The notes: generated by a model from the letters alone, not told the origin. Counted from the first letter of the stretch, positions 44,481 to 54,133 are shown. The stretch is 64,000 bases of DNA from Cellulomonas sp. Leaf395 (GCF_001424125.1 NZ_LMQI01000003.1:550929-614928), one strand, 5' to 3'. Translations and numbers: made by a program.

Positions 44481-46976
44481 GTGCGAATAGTGGTTGTCTC
44501 CGCTCACTACCCCCCCAACCTGACGAGCGGGGGCACGCTCGTGCCCCAGCGCATCGCTCGTGGGTTGGCTTCGCGCGGCCATGACGTGCGTGTCTTCGCA
44601 GGACATCTCGACGACTCCCGTGCGCCGTTGAGCTCGTGGGACGAGACGGGGGAGGACGGCATCCCGGTCCGCTGGCTCTCGATCACGCCCTTCACCTCGT
44701 GGTCCGACCCGCTGAACAGCCTCAACCCGGGTGCCGAGCAGGCCTTCGAGAGCTGGCTCGACGAGAACTCTGCCGACGTCGTGCACCTGCACTCGCTGCA
44801 GACGATGGGTGCGGGGCTGGTGTCGGTCGCGAAACGGTCGGGCGCCCAGGTCGTGGTGACCATGCACGACTTCTGGTGGACCTGCGCCCGGCAGTTCCTC
44901 GTGGCGCCCGACATGACCCCGTGCTCCCTCGTCGTCTCCTGCGGCGCATGCCCCTGCGCGGTGAACCACGAGTGGCTCGCCGCCCGGAACCGTGCGCTGC
45001 ACGCCCGGCTCGCGGACGCCGACCTCGTCCTGGCCCCGTCGCGGAGCGCTGCCGAGGTGATGATCGCCAACGGGGTCGACGAACGGCGTGTGCGGGTGGA
45101 CGAGAACGGGTTGCCCGAGAAGCGCCGGACGACCGCCGAACGGCGTGAGGACCAGGACGTCCGATTCATGTTCGCCGGCGGCGCCGACCCCATGAAAGGA
45201 CTCCCCGTCCTGCTCGAGGCTCTGCGCGCGGTGCCGGCTGGGGGATGGTTGATCGACCTGTACGGGGTCGACGCGGCACACACCGACGGACTCGGCACGC
45301 ACGTGCGGGCCCAGCCGGCCTACCGCCCGGTCGAGCTGGACGACGTGCTGGGCGCCCACGACGTCCTGATCCTGCCGTCGGTCATGCGGGAGTCGCACTC
45401 GATCCTGACCCGTGAAGCGCTCGGGGCAGGTCTTGCCGTCGTGTGCACCGACACGCTCGGCCCGGAGGAAGCGGTCCGCGACGGGGTGAACGGGCTGGTC
45501 GTGCCCGCCGCGGACGCTCGCGGGCTGACAGTCGCGCTCACCGGGCTGGTGCAGGACCGGGACCAGGTGCGGCGGATGCAAGAGGTCGCGGTCGACGTTC
45601 AGGTCCGGGCCCTGGAGGACCAGGTCGTCGGGCTGGAGGCCACGTACGGCGCCCTGCTGGCCGCGTCCACCGACGTGGTCGAACCCGAGCCGATCATGCA
45701 CCGGGTCCTGTTCGTCGTCGGCATCCAGGGTGCGCCGCTGCGCTACCGCGCGCACCTCCCGGCCGAGTCGCTGCGCGAGCTGGGGATCGCGACGGACGTG
45801 CGGCACTACCGCGACCCCGAGCTGCCGGTGCTCGCCGCCACCGCGGACGCGGTCGTCATCTACCGCGTGCCGGCCACGGTGCAGGTGCTCGACCTCGTCC
45901 GCCAGGTCCGTGCGCGACAGCGGCGCGTCCCCGTGCTCTTCGACGTCGACGACCTCATCGTCGACCCCGGGCTGCGTGGGTCGGTGCACGGGCTCGAGGG
46001 CTTGAGCGGGGCCGAGCGCGACCTGTGGTGGAACGGTGTGGCGCGGTACCGGACCACGCTCGAGGCCGCCGACGCGTACATCGGCAGCACGGAGGCGCTG
46101 TGCGACGAGGTCGGCAGGCTCACCGGCATGCCCGTGCACCGGTTCGCGAACGGCGTCGGCGCCGCGCTGGGACGCCTGAGCGAGGAGGCCCTGACGCGTC
46201 AGCGGCGCCAGGGTCCGCTCCGGATCGGGTACTTCTCGGGCACGACCACGCACGACGCGGACTGGGCGGTCGTCGAGCCTGCGGTGGTCGAGGTCATGCG
46301 CCGGCACAGCGACGTCGAGCTGTGGCTCGGTGGGCACCTGGGCACCGGTGCGGCACTCGACGAGGTGGCCGACCGCGTCCACCGCCTCCCGATGCTGCCG
46401 TGGACGCAGCTCCCGGCGCGGTTGCGGGACGTGGACGTCAACCTTGCGCCGCTGGTGGCAGACAGCCAGTTCAACGAGGCGAAGTCGGCGATCAAGTGGC
46501 TCGAGGCCGCGCTGGTCGCGACACCGACCGTGGCCTCGCCGCGAGAGCCGTTCCGCGAGAGCATCGACGACGGTGTCACCGGACACCTCGCCAGCACACA
46601 CGAGGAGTGGGTCGAGGCGCTTGAGCTCCTCCTCACCGACGAGCACCACCGCACGCTGGTCGGCAGCCGCGCACGGCGCGCGGCGCTGCTGCGATGGTCG
46701 CCGGCACACCAGGGCCACCGGTACCGCGAGATCCTGCTCGCTGCAGCGCGCGACGTGCGGGGCCAGGAGAACCGGCGGCAGAGCTCTTGGGTCGCCGTCG
46801 CGGGCGACGAGCCGCTCAGCGCGGCGGACGCCTGGGTCGACGAGTACCCTCCCCGCACAGGTTCGCCCGCGGGGCCGTGGCGCATGCGCAGCGCAGCGAT
46901 ACGGCGCGTCTACCGCTCCGGCGGCATCACCGCCGTTGCGGCCCGAGCGCGGCGCCGCCTCTCGCAGCGTGGCTGA
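44481..46976 (+). CDS. Double GT4-type glycosyltransferase
   Basis: An 831-residue fusion of two GT-B glycosyltransferases. The first (about 1-390) opens RIVVVSAHYPPNLTSGG, with VVHLHSLQTMGAGLV, TMHDFWWTCARQFLVAPDMTPC, FMFAGGADPMKGLPVLLEAL and SVMRESHSILTREALGAGLAVV (the E-x7-E region). The second (about 410-790) has VLFVVGIQGAPLRYRAHLPAE, VLFDVDDLIVDP, IGYFSGTTTHDADW and LEAALVATPTVASPREPFRE. The end is a basic tail (YRSGGITAVAARARRRL). Two transfers by one protein would suit a repeating disaccharide. GTG 44481 is set by the leaderless -10. Confidence 0.89.
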   Translation: MRIVVVSAHYPPNLTSGGTLVPQRIARGLASRGHDVRVFAGHLDDSRAPLSSWDETGEDGIPVRWLSITPFTSWSDPLNSLNPGAEQAFESWLDENSADVVHLHSLQTMGAGLVSVAKRSGAQVVVTMHDFWWTCARQFLVAPDMTPCSLVVSCGACPCAVNHEWLAARNRALHARLADADLVLAPSRSAAEVMIANGVDERRVRVDENGLPEKRRTTAERREDQDVRFMFAGGADPMKGLPVLLEALRAVPAGGWLIDLYGVDAAHTDGLGTHVRAQPAYRPVELDDVLGAHDVLILPSVMRESHSILTREALGAGLAVVCTDTLGPEEAVRDGVNGLVVPAADARGLTVALTGLVQDRDQVRRMQEVAVDVQVRALEDQVVGLEATYGALLAASTDVVEPEPIMHRVLFVVGIQGAPLRYRAHLPAESLRELGIATDVRHYRDPELPVLAATADAVVIYRVPATVQVLDLVRQVRARQRRVPVLFDVDDLIVDPGLRGSVHGLEGLSGAERDLWWNGVARYRTTLEAADAYIGSTEALCDEVGRLTGMPVHRFANGVGAALGRLSEEALTRQRRQGPLRIGYFSGTTTHDADWAVVEPAVVEVMRRHSDVELWLGGHLGTGAALDEVADRVHRLPMLPWTQLPARLRDVDVNLAPLVADSQFNEAKSAIKWLEAALVATPTVASPREPFRESIDDGVTGHLASTHEEWVEALELLLTDEHHRTLVGSRARRAALLRWSPAHQGHRYREILLAAARDVRGQENRRQSSWVAVAGDEPLSAADAWVDEYPPRTGSPAGPWRMRSAAIRRVYRSGGITAVAARARRRLSQRG

Positions 46977-47061
46977 CATGGAACACGCCGTCGACCCTCG
47001 AGGAGGTCTGTGTGCCTCTCGGCGAGCCGCTCCAGTCGCGCGTGGCGGCAATCGCCCTCGT

Positions 47062-47991
47062 TCAGGGTGTCTGAGGCACTAGCGGGCCGGTCCGACCGAG
47101 CAGACCGTGTCTGATGCCGCGCAGCATGAGCGGGATCCTCACGCGGCGCGGCTCGACCGCGACGACGTAGTAGAGGACGTACTTGCCAAGCCACCACAGG
47201 TAACCGAGGCGCCAGCCTGCTGTCAGCGCGGACGAGCGCACCAGCAGGACCGTGTTGCGCGTCATGTAGTAGTTGCGGACCACCGACTGCACGTGCACGG
47301 TGCGGCTCCGGCCGGGGACGACCCGAGGGGTCTCGCCCAGCTCGTGACGCAGCTCGGCGCCGACCGCGGCGAGCAGCACGAACCCTGCGGCTCTCGCGCG
47401 GACGCCCCACTCCAGGTCGACGTGGTCGATGAAGAAGTCCTCGCGCATCGGTCCGACGACGTCGAGCGCATCGACGTCGACCAGGCAGCCGGACGCGATG
47501 AGGAACGCCGCCTCAAGGGTCGAGGCGTCGTCGTCGATCGAGACCCGCCGCGGCCCCCAGCGCTGCACCGCGTACACGAACGGGGGTTCACCGTCGCGGT
47601 CGTCGCGGGCGACCGCCCCCACCGCAGCCACCCGGCGCCCGTCAGGCAGCGGGTGCGTCGCCACCTCGACGAGGCGGTCGACCATGCCCGGCAGGGGCAC
47701 GGAGTCCTGGTCGAGGAGCAGGATGTGGGTCGCGCCCAGCGTCCTGGCCACGTCGCACCCGCGGTTCTGCGCGGCGGCGATCCCGAGGTTGGCGCCGAGC
47801 TCGACGAGCTGGGCGCCGGCCGCCGCGCAGGCGGCCCGCAGCGGCTCGACGAGCGGTTGTGCGGAGCCGTTGTCGACGACGACCACGGCCGCGGCCTGGG
47901 CGCTCGTCTCCTCGAGCAGGGTGCGGAGAGCCTCGAGGTCGGGCTGGTAGCTGACGACGACGGCGACGACCGTGGTGGTCGGTTCAGGCAT
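47062..47991 (-). CDS. Rhamnosyltransferase-like GT2 glycosyltransferase
   Basis: A 309-residue GT-A enzyme similar to RfbF-type rhamnosyltransferases: VVAVVVSYQPDLEALRTLL, VVVVDNGS, NLGIAAAQNRG, ILLLDQDSVP (the DXD site), AFLIASGCLVDVDALDVVGPMREDFFIDHVDLEWGVRARAAGF and the C-terminal RNYYMTRNTVLLVR segment with a hydrophobic stretch. The VDNGS-NLGIAAAQN-LDQDS order is the hallmark. Its start overlaps the rmlC stop by 8 bases, so the enzyme is made together with the last but one step of rhamnose-donor synthesis. Confidence 0.9.
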   Translation of the reverse strand: MPEPTTTVVAVVVSYQPDLEALRTLLEETSAQAAAVVVVDNGSAQPLVEPLRAACAAAGAQLVELGANLGIAAAQNRGCDVARTLGATHILLLDQDSVPLPGMVDRLVEVATHPLPDGRRVAAVGAVARDDRDGEPPFVYAVQRWGPRRVSIDDDASTLEAAFLIASGCLVDVDALDVVGPMREDFFIDHVDLEWGVRARAAGFVLLAAVGAELRHELGETPRVVPGRSRTVHVQSVVRNYYMTRNTVLLVRSSALTAGWRLGYLWWLGKYVLYYVVAVEPRRVRIPLMLRGIRHGLLGRTGPLVPQTP

Positions 47992-48601
47992 CGAGCGTGG
48001 CGAGGAACGCGAGGACTGCGTCGTGGGTGGGCAGGAGGCCGAGCTCGGCGGCCTGCGCGAGGGAGGGCGCCTCCTCGTCCTTGGGCGACAGGAGCGGCGT
48101 GAGCGGCTGCCCGTCCCGGCCCGTCGTCGGCCACTCGATGCCGATCTCGGGGTCGAGCGGGTTGACGCCTTGCTCGCGGCCGGGCGCGTACGGGGCGGAG
48201 CACAGGTACGCCACCGTCGAGCCGTCCTCGAGCGACATGAACGCGTGCCCCAGACCCTCCGGCACGTAGATGGCTCGCCGGGCCTCGTCGTCGAGCAGGA
48301 CCGTGTCCCACTGACCAAACGTCGGGGAGCCCACCCGGATGTCGACGACGACGTCGAGGACGGCACCCTTGAAGCAGGTGACGTACTTGGCCTGCGACGG
48401 CGGTACCTCGGCGAAGTGGATGCCACGGATCACGCCCGCGGCGGAGACGGAGCAGTTCGCCTGGGCGAGCGTGAACGGATGACCGACCGCTTCGGCGTAC
48501 GTGGCCGCGGAGAACCACTCGAGGAACGTGCCCCGGTCGTCGCCGAACTGGCGGGGAGTCAGCTCCAGGGCACCTGGCACTCGCAGCTCGCGGACCTGCA
48601 T
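47984..48601 (-). CDS. rmlC: dTDP-4-dehydrorhamnose 3,5-epimerase
   Basis: A 205-residue cupin enzyme, third step of dTDP-L-rhamnose synthesis. Motifs: ALELTPRQFGDDRGTFLEWF, QANCSVSAAGVIRGIHF (catalytic His), AKYVTCFKGAVLDVVVDIRVGSPTFG, and GLGHAFMSLEDGSTVAYLCS (catalytic Tyr region). It is slightly longer than many RmlC because of a C-terminal helical extension. AAGGAG precedes ATG 48601 by six bases. It lies at the end of an operon of membrane and secreted proteins and overlaps a rhamnosyltransferase gene. Confidence 0.95.
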   Translation of the reverse strand: MQVRELRVPGALELTPRQFGDDRGTFLEWFSAATYAEAVGHPFTLAQANCSVSAAGVIRGIHFAEVPPSQAKYVTCFKGAVLDVVVDIRVGSPTFGQWDTVLLDDEARRAIYVPEGLGHAFMSLEDGSTVAYLCSAPYAPGREQGVNPLDPEIGIEWPTTGRDGQPLTPLLSPKDEEAPSLAQAAELGLLPTHDAVLAFLATLDA

Positions 48602-48665
48602 CACAACTCCTTGCTCGGGCGGGGGCACCAGGTTACGGGAGGTGGTCGGATCGCCCGAACCGACA

Positions 48666-51017
48666 TCAGGGAGTGGTCACGGTCCGGCACCCGAGCGACG
48701 TGCTGGGCCCGGTCGGGAGGTTCACGACCTCCAGGCAGACGGTGTGTGGTCCGGCTGCAACGGTGACCGACCCCGCGAACCCGTGTGCCGTGCCGACACC
48801 GAACGACCCGAGGTCGGGCCGTGAGCGATCCGCGACGACCGGTGTCACCCGACCGTCCACGCTCACGTTGACGGTGACCGGGTCGACCGAGTCCTGGTCG
48901 AGGGCCCAGCCGGCGACCGACAGGGAGCCGGCCGAGGTGGTCACGGCGTCGACGAACCCGATCGGTGGCCGGTTGTCCGCGAGCACCGTCACCGTGCGGC
49001 ATCCCAGAGGCGGGTTGTTGCCCGGGCTCGCGTTGATGGCGTAGACGCAGACCTGCTGCTGCCCCGGGGCAACGGGCACGGTGCCGGAGAACCCGTGGGC
49101 GGCGCCGAGCTTGAACACCGCATCGAGGTCCGGCCGGTTGATGTTGGCAGTCACGGCCGTGCTCGCGGGGCCGGCGTGGACGTGCACGGCGATGGACGCC
49201 GTGGTGTCGGGGTCGAGTGCCCAGCCCTTGACCGTGACCGAGCCGGGACCGGGAGTGATGAAGTCGAGGAAGCCGATCGGGTCGCGGTTGACCACCGTCA
49301 CCGTCCGGCACCCCAGCGCGGTGTTGGCGCCGGGTGTGGCGTTGATGGCGAACAGGCAGACGTTGTGGCTGCCGGCCGCTGCGGGGATCGTGGCGGCGTA
49401 GCCGTGGTTCGGTCCCTTGCCCAGCGACGTGAGGTCGGGCCGGGGGTCGGCGGCCTGGATCGCCTGGCTCGCGGAGTCGACGTACACGTGCACCGCGATG
49501 GGGTCGGACGTGTCAGGGTCCAGGGCCCAGCCGCGGACCGTGATGTCCGCCGCGCCCGCCGTGACGGAGTCGATGTAGCCCCACGGGGCGCTGTTGACGA
49601 CCGTCGCCGTCTTGCAACCCAGCTCCGAGTTCTGGCCGGGAGGGGCCTTGAGGGCGGTGACGCACACGGTGTGCTGACCGGAGGCCGCCGGAATGCGCAC
49701 GACGAAGCCGTGGTTGGGCCCCACCTTGAGCGCGGCGTCCAGGTCGGGGCGGGGTTGGTCCGCGACCGCCGAGCGTGCCACGCCGTCGACCTTGACGCTC
49801 AGCTCGACGGACGAGCCCAGCGCGTCGGGGTCGTAGACCCAGCCACTGACCGTCAGCCCGGCGGCGTCGGCCACCGCGGAGTCGTAGACCCCTTGCAACG
49901 GATGGGGTACGACGACCGTGCGGCAGCCGAGCAGCGTGTTGCCCGAGACCGCGTCGGTGTTCATGGCCCACACGCACACGTTCGTGGTCCCAGGGGACGC
50001 TGGCATGGTCGTCGAGTAGCCGTGCAGGTCACCCTTGCCGAACGCCGCACCGACGTCCGGGCGGGACCCGTTGGCCAGGAACGCCTGCGACGCGCTCCCG
50101 ACGTACATGTGCACGGTGATCGGGTCGTTCGTCTCGGGGTCGATCGCCCAGCCCGAGGCCGTGACCGACAGGCCGCTGACGGTGACGGAGTCCAGGAAGC
50201 CGAACGGCGGGTTGCCCGTCGGCGAGCCGAACCAGTCGGAGAAGTAGTTGAAGAAGTTCCGGTTGCCGTAGGACGAGCAGCTGTCACCCGTGCCGTACCC
50301 GGCGGCGAGGGCGGCCCCGTTCGGCTGGTAGGGCGTGTAGTTGTAGAGGCTGGCCGTCGCCTGGTTGCGGATCAGCACGGGCGACGTGCCGCACGCGGCG
50401 TTCGGGTGGAACCGGACGTTGTTCACCAGGCCTGCGCGGTGCGAGTAGCTGCCGGGGTTCAGCGCGTAGTTCCGGAACTGCGACGCCGCCGAGTAGACCT
50501 GGTTGAAGAAGCCGTAGTACAGCGCGTTGCATGCCGCGGTGTCGGGGCAGCCGTAGCCCATCGCCTTCTGGTACGTGCTGGCCGGCTTGCCCGTCAGCGC
50601 CGTGACGAGTCCCTGCTCCTTCTGCAGGGTGACCAGCAGGACCTGCGGGTTCACCCCGCACGCGGCGGCGACCTTCGCGATGATCGTCGAGGCGCGTTCG
50701 GTGGCTGCACCGACGTACTCGGTGCAGCGGTTCGTCGCAGCCCGCGTCGTCGTGCTCTCGACGTAGCTCTTGAGGCACGTGTTGCCGTCCGCCGGCACGC
50801 ACGCGGAGCCCTTCTGGTCCAAGAACGGCTGGACGGTGCCCGCGTTCATCGCGGTGGAGTTGAAGAACACCGCGTCGCTGATGATGAACCCGGGATCGAA
50901 CCTGGACAGGTCGGCCGCCTGTGCGGGCGGCCCGCTCGCGGTCACGACCGCCGCCAGCGCGACGAGCGCCGAGAACAGCGCCGTCAGGACGAGCCGGGTC
51001 GTTCGGGCGACGGTCAC
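48666..51017 (-). CDS. Secreted protein with a lysozyme-like N-terminal domain and five two-cysteine repeats
   Basis: A 783-residue exported protein. A signal peptide ends at AQA (residue 34). Residues 36-265 form a Cys-rich domain with VLLVTLQKEQGLVTAL (Glu134 a candidate acid), AMGYGCPDTAACNALYYGFFNQV, ASQFRNY and NFFNYFSDWFG; the pattern suggests a lysozyme-like fold, but I cannot name a family. Residues 273-783 are five repeats of about 100 residues, each with GWALDPDT-like and RPDL motifs and two Cys (VC...GC), ending exactly at the C-terminus. GTG 51017 has GGAGG seven bases before it and overlaps the lipoprotein gene by four bases. It may bind or trim the wall polymer made here. Confidence 0.82.
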   Translation of the reverse strand: MTVARTTRLVLTALFSALVALAAVVTASGPPAQAADLSRFDPGFIISDAVFFNSTAMNAGTVQPFLDQKGSACVPADGNTCLKSYVESTTTRAATNRCTEYVGAATERASTIIAKVAAACGVNPQVLLVTLQKEQGLVTALTGKPASTYQKAMGYGCPDTAACNALYYGFFNQVYSAASQFRNYALNPGSYSHRAGLVNNVRFHPNAACGTSPVLIRNQATASLYNYTPYQPNGAALAAGYGTGDSCSSYGNRNFFNYFSDWFGSPTGNPPFGFLDSVTVSGLSVTASGWAIDPETNDPITVHMYVGSASQAFLANGSRPDVGAAFGKGDLHGYSTTMPASPGTTNVCVWAMNTDAVSGNTLLGCRTVVVPHPLQGVYDSAVADAAGLTVSGWVYDPDALGSSVELSVKVDGVARSAVADQPRPDLDAALKVGPNHGFVVRIPAASGQHTVCVTALKAPPGQNSELGCKTATVVNSAPWGYIDSVTAGAADITVRGWALDPDTSDPIAVHVYVDSASQAIQAADPRPDLTSLGKGPNHGYAATIPAAAGSHNVCLFAINATPGANTALGCRTVTVVNRDPIGFLDFITPGPGSVTVKGWALDPDTTASIAVHVHAGPASTAVTANINRPDLDAVFKLGAAHGFSGTVPVAPGQQQVCVYAINASPGNNPPLGCRTVTVLADNRPPIGFVDAVTTSAGSLSVAGWALDQDSVDPVTVNVSVDGRVTPVVADRSRPDLGSFGVGTAHGFAGSVTVAAGPHTVCLEVVNLPTGPSTSLGCRTVTTP

Positions 51018-51559
51018 GCCGGGACCTCCACGTCGGTCGCGGGGCTCGTCACCGAGCCGCCCGCAGTCTGGTACGTCAGCGTCGCCGACCAGGTCCCGGC
51101 GGTGAGCGCGGAGCGGGGGATGCTCAGTGCGCAGGACGTGGTGGTCGCATCCGGTGCGGCCGGAGCGGACACGGTGACCGGAGCCGACCCGGCGCGCGCG
51201 AGGGACGCCACGCACGTTCCGCCGTCGCCGACGACGTCCGCGTAGCCCGTGACGACGACCTCGCGGGTGTCGGGCAGGTAGCCCGCGACGGTGAGGGCGA
51301 CCGTGACGCCGTCGAGCGAGGCTCCCGGTGCGGGCGGCGCCGTCGCGGAGGCGGCGGGGTCGGGCACGACGGGGTCCTCCGTCGGCGTCGGCGTCGTCGC
51401 CGGGGTCGGCGTGGGCGTGCCGGTGGCGCCGGGCGACACCGCTGGGCTCGTGCCGCCGGGCTCCGGGGTCCGGGTCGGCGTGCACCCAGCCACGACGATG
51501 CCGACGGCAGTCACGCAGGCCGCTGCGAAGGCAGCGGTCCGCCGGGTCGAGCCACGCAC
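51014..51559 (-). CDS. Small lipoprotein with Pro/Thr linker and Ig-like domain
   Basis: A 181-residue lipoprotein: basic start (RGSTRRT), hydrophobic core, lipobox VAGC, a 50-residue Pro/Thr-rich linker (TPTPTPATTPTPTEDP), and a C-terminal beta domain (about 85-181; LDGVTVALTVAGYLPDTREVVVTGYADV, GTCVASLARAG, TSCALSIPRSALTAGTWSATLTYQT) with one likely disulfide. No family recognised; it looks like an Ig-like ligand- or protein-binding module held away from the membrane. GTG 51559 has GGAGG six bases before it. Its stop overlaps the secreted repeat protein gene by four bases, so the two are produced together and may act together. Confidence 0.77.
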   Translation of the reverse strand: MRGSTRRTAAFAAACVTAVGIVVAGCTPTRTPEPGGTSPAVSPGATGTPTPTPATTPTPTEDPVVPDPAASATAPPAPGASLDGVTVALTVAGYLPDTREVVVTGYADVVGDGGTCVASLARAGSAPVTVSAPAAPDATTTSCALSIPRSALTAGTWSATLTYQTAGGSVTSPATDVEVPA

Positions 51560-51661
51560 GAAGGACCTCCAGGACGGTGTGGACAACCACGGTAACCGAC
51601 CGGATCTCGGCCGCCGCGGAGCGCGACCGTGTGTCCGCGGGTGAGGTCCTGGCGGGTCGGG

Positions 51662-53992
51662 CTAGCTGTAGAAGCGGTCCCCGATGGTCGCGACGGAGAG
51701 CACGTGCAGCGTCCACATGCCCAGGAACATCGCGGCCGGGAGGACCCACAGCGCCGCTCGCCGCCACCACTCAGCTCGCCTCGGGAGGATGCCCTCGACC
51801 AGCAGCGCAGGCAGCGCCAGCAGGGCGGGGACGACCATGAGGGCGTACCGCCCCTGGAGGAGTTCGTCCCGCCCGGAGTTCCTGAAGTAGAGGTACCCGG
51901 CGAGGTAGAGCACGGCGATGACCCCCACGACGCACACCGCCGACATCCACGTGCGGACCGCGTTGCTGAGGACGGCTCCACCGGCCGGCGTCCGATCGAG
52001 CTCGTCGACAGTCGACCCCGGGGCCGCGCTGGTGCTCGTGGCCGACATCGCTGCCACGGGCCGTGCGGCCTCGTCGGCCGACGCGCCGGAGAGAGCCTGC
52101 CGGGTCGCCAGCCCGCGACGCACGAGGCGGACGGCCCCGACGACGAGCCAGACGGCGGCGAGGATGACGACGACCTTCAGCCCGAGCCAGACCCAGTTGT
52201 AGGCGGTCATCGGGAGGCGGACGTCGAGCCACGAGAACAACCCGAACATCTGGTCGCCCCACTTGGCCCGGAACGAGTCGAGCCCGTCGAGGAACTGCAG
52301 GTGCAGGTAGTGACGGGGGGACCGGTTCTGGTCGCCGTCAGGGTAGAAGGGCAGGTCCGACGGCGGGATGGCAGCGAGCACCTGGAAGACGACCCAGACC
52401 CCGTAGGTGGCGACGACGCCGAGCACGCCCGCGGCGGCCTGGACGCCGGACCGCTTCCAGGACCAGCCGTCGCGGCACAGACCCACGATCCAGCCGAGCG
52501 CCACCACGGGCGCGATGCCGACCCCGTAGGGCTTCGCGAGCAGGGCCGCACCCACGAGGGCGCCCGCAGCGAGCACGTGTGTGGCGCGGAACCGGCCCTG
52601 CGCCAGTCGGAGCGCCATGGCGAACGCCGCGATGCCGGCCGCCATGACGAGCCCGTCGTTGTTCACGATCGCGAACTGGTGCGCCATCATCGGCTGGAGC
52701 ACGACCGCGAGGCCGAGCAGCGTGGCCGGCACGGCCTTGCGCGGCAGCAGGCGGCGAGTCACGTGCATCGTCGCCCAGGCGGCGAGACCGCCGAGGAGGA
52801 CGGTCCACAGCCGCATGCCGTAGATCTTGTCGAGGAACGTTCCCGGGGTGATCGTGTAGAGCACCGCGGCAGGCGCGTAGTACGCCGGCGGGTATCCCGC
52901 GGCGGACGCGCTGCCGTTGGCGCGGGGCGACGCCTCGCGCAGCTCCTGCTCGAGCTCGACCGTGGCCTGCGGGTCGCGGTTCGCACGGTCGCTGGGCGGC
53001 GAGCCCTCGCGGGCGACGAAGTCGTTGAGGATGGCGAGCTGGTCGCTCAGGGTGGGCCGCAGGTTGTCGTAGGCGACGTCCCGGACCGGCAGGCGGCCTT
53101 CCTCTGCCAGGAACTGCGCGTACCCGGCGTGCGCACCCTCGTCCATGCCGTCGAGCGGGGGGATCAGTGCGCTCCACAGCAGGCCGCGCAGCAGGGCGAC
53201 CGCGATCACGAGGACAGTGGCGAGCTTGAGCGACGTCCACGACACGTTCACCGCGGCGACGATGCCGGCGAGCATGAGCAGGGTCCAGACGACCAGCGCG
53301 CCGGGCTGCACCCACCACGGTCCGCCCTCGCCCGCGCGGTCGAGCGCCGTGAAGATCTGCGAGGCGATCGTCCCGCCCTCGTACTCCGCGACCACGAGCG
53401 CGGTCGTGTCCGCCTCCTCGCCGTTCTCGGAGTAGGACGGCTCGTCGTCGAAAGGCTCGCCCACCCAGAGGGCGACGGCCCGGTCCCAGTCGCCCGGGGC
53501 CGCGGCGAACGTCACGGTGTACGTCTGCCCGGCGCTGTCGGTGAGCGGGTCGAACTCCGCGACGACCGTCGTGGTCTCGCTGTCGATGATGTCGCCGCAA
53601 GGGATGAGGGTCTCGTCGACCTGCGCGCCGTCCGGCGCGGTGACGGTCACGACGATCGCGCAGTCCTGGTCGGTCGCCGGACCGTAGGTGCCGAACTTGG
53701 CGCTGAAGGCGGTCAGCCCGTCCTGCGTTGCCGTGACGTCCTGGGAGATGACGGTCTCGTCGTCGAGCGCCGAGGAGACCTCACCGACGATGGCGGACTG
53801 CGTGGCCACGCCCTGGACGTGGCCGGCCGGACGCGTGAGCCAGACGGCGGCCGAGATGAGGATCAGCAGGACGACCGCCACCGTGCTGACGGTCCGCCCG
53901 GACCGCACCGCCCGGGCGAACCCCCGTCGGGCGTGCGGCGTCGCCGGCTCCACGTCGGTCGTCTCGGGCTCGGTCGTGCTGGTGCGCGGCAT
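51662..53992 (-). CDS. DUF2142-family polytopic membrane protein (probable GT-C glycosyltransferase)
   Basis: A 776-residue membrane protein: helix 1 at about 38-58, a 170-residue extracellular beta-rich loop (about 60-245), then ten or so helices. The DUF2142 hallmark PPLDGMDEGAHAGYAQFLAEEGRLP, with acidic residues in the first large loop after a helix, corresponds to the catalytic acid region of GT-C enzymes; PPAYYAPAAVLY and MMAHQFAIVNNDGLVMAAG also match. It probably moves a sugar from a polyprenyl phosphate onto a glycan or protein outside the membrane. GAGGA precedes ATG 53992. The DUF2304 and GT2 genes just upstream supply the matching donor. Confidence 0.85.
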   Translation of the reverse strand: MPRTSTTEPETTDVEPATPHARRGFARAVRSGRTVSTVAVVLLILISAAVWLTRPAGHVQGVATQSAIVGEVSSALDDETVISQDVTATQDGLTAFSAKFGTYGPATDQDCAIVVTVTAPDGAQVDETLIPCGDIIDSETTTVVAEFDPLTDSAGQTYTVTFAAAPGDWDRAVALWVGEPFDDEPSYSENGEEADTTALVVAEYEGGTIASQIFTALDRAGEGGPWWVQPGALVVWTLLMLAGIVAAVNVSWTSLKLATVLVIAVALLRGLLWSALIPPLDGMDEGAHAGYAQFLAEEGRLPVRDVAYDNLRPTLSDQLAILNDFVAREGSPPSDRANRDPQATVELEQELREASPRANGSASAAGYPPAYYAPAAVLYTITPGTFLDKIYGMRLWTVLLGGLAAWATMHVTRRLLPRKAVPATLLGLAVVLQPMMAHQFAIVNNDGLVMAAGIAAFAMALRLAQGRFRATHVLAAGALVGAALLAKPYGVGIAPVVALGWIVGLCRDGWSWKRSGVQAAAGVLGVVATYGVWVVFQVLAAIPPSDLPFYPDGDQNRSPRHYLHLQFLDGLDSFRAKWGDQMFGLFSWLDVRLPMTAYNWVWLGLKVVVILAAVWLVVGAVRLVRRGLATRQALSGASADEAARPVAAMSATSTSAAPGSTVDELDRTPAGGAVLSNAVRTWMSAVCVVGVIAVLYLAGYLYFRNSGRDELLQGRYALMVVPALLALPALLVEGILPRRAEWWRRAALWVLPAAMFLGMWTLHVLSVATIGDRFYS

Positions 53993-54133
53993 GGGTCCTC
54001 GTGGGCTCGGGTGTCGTCCGCGCCGTCCGGGCGCGCACACTCGCGCAGAAAGTGTAGTCGGGCGCACCACCCCGATTGCGCACGCCAAGGGGTGGGCGTG
54101 TGTGAGTTCAGTCGCCCAAGGGCGCGGGGACCG

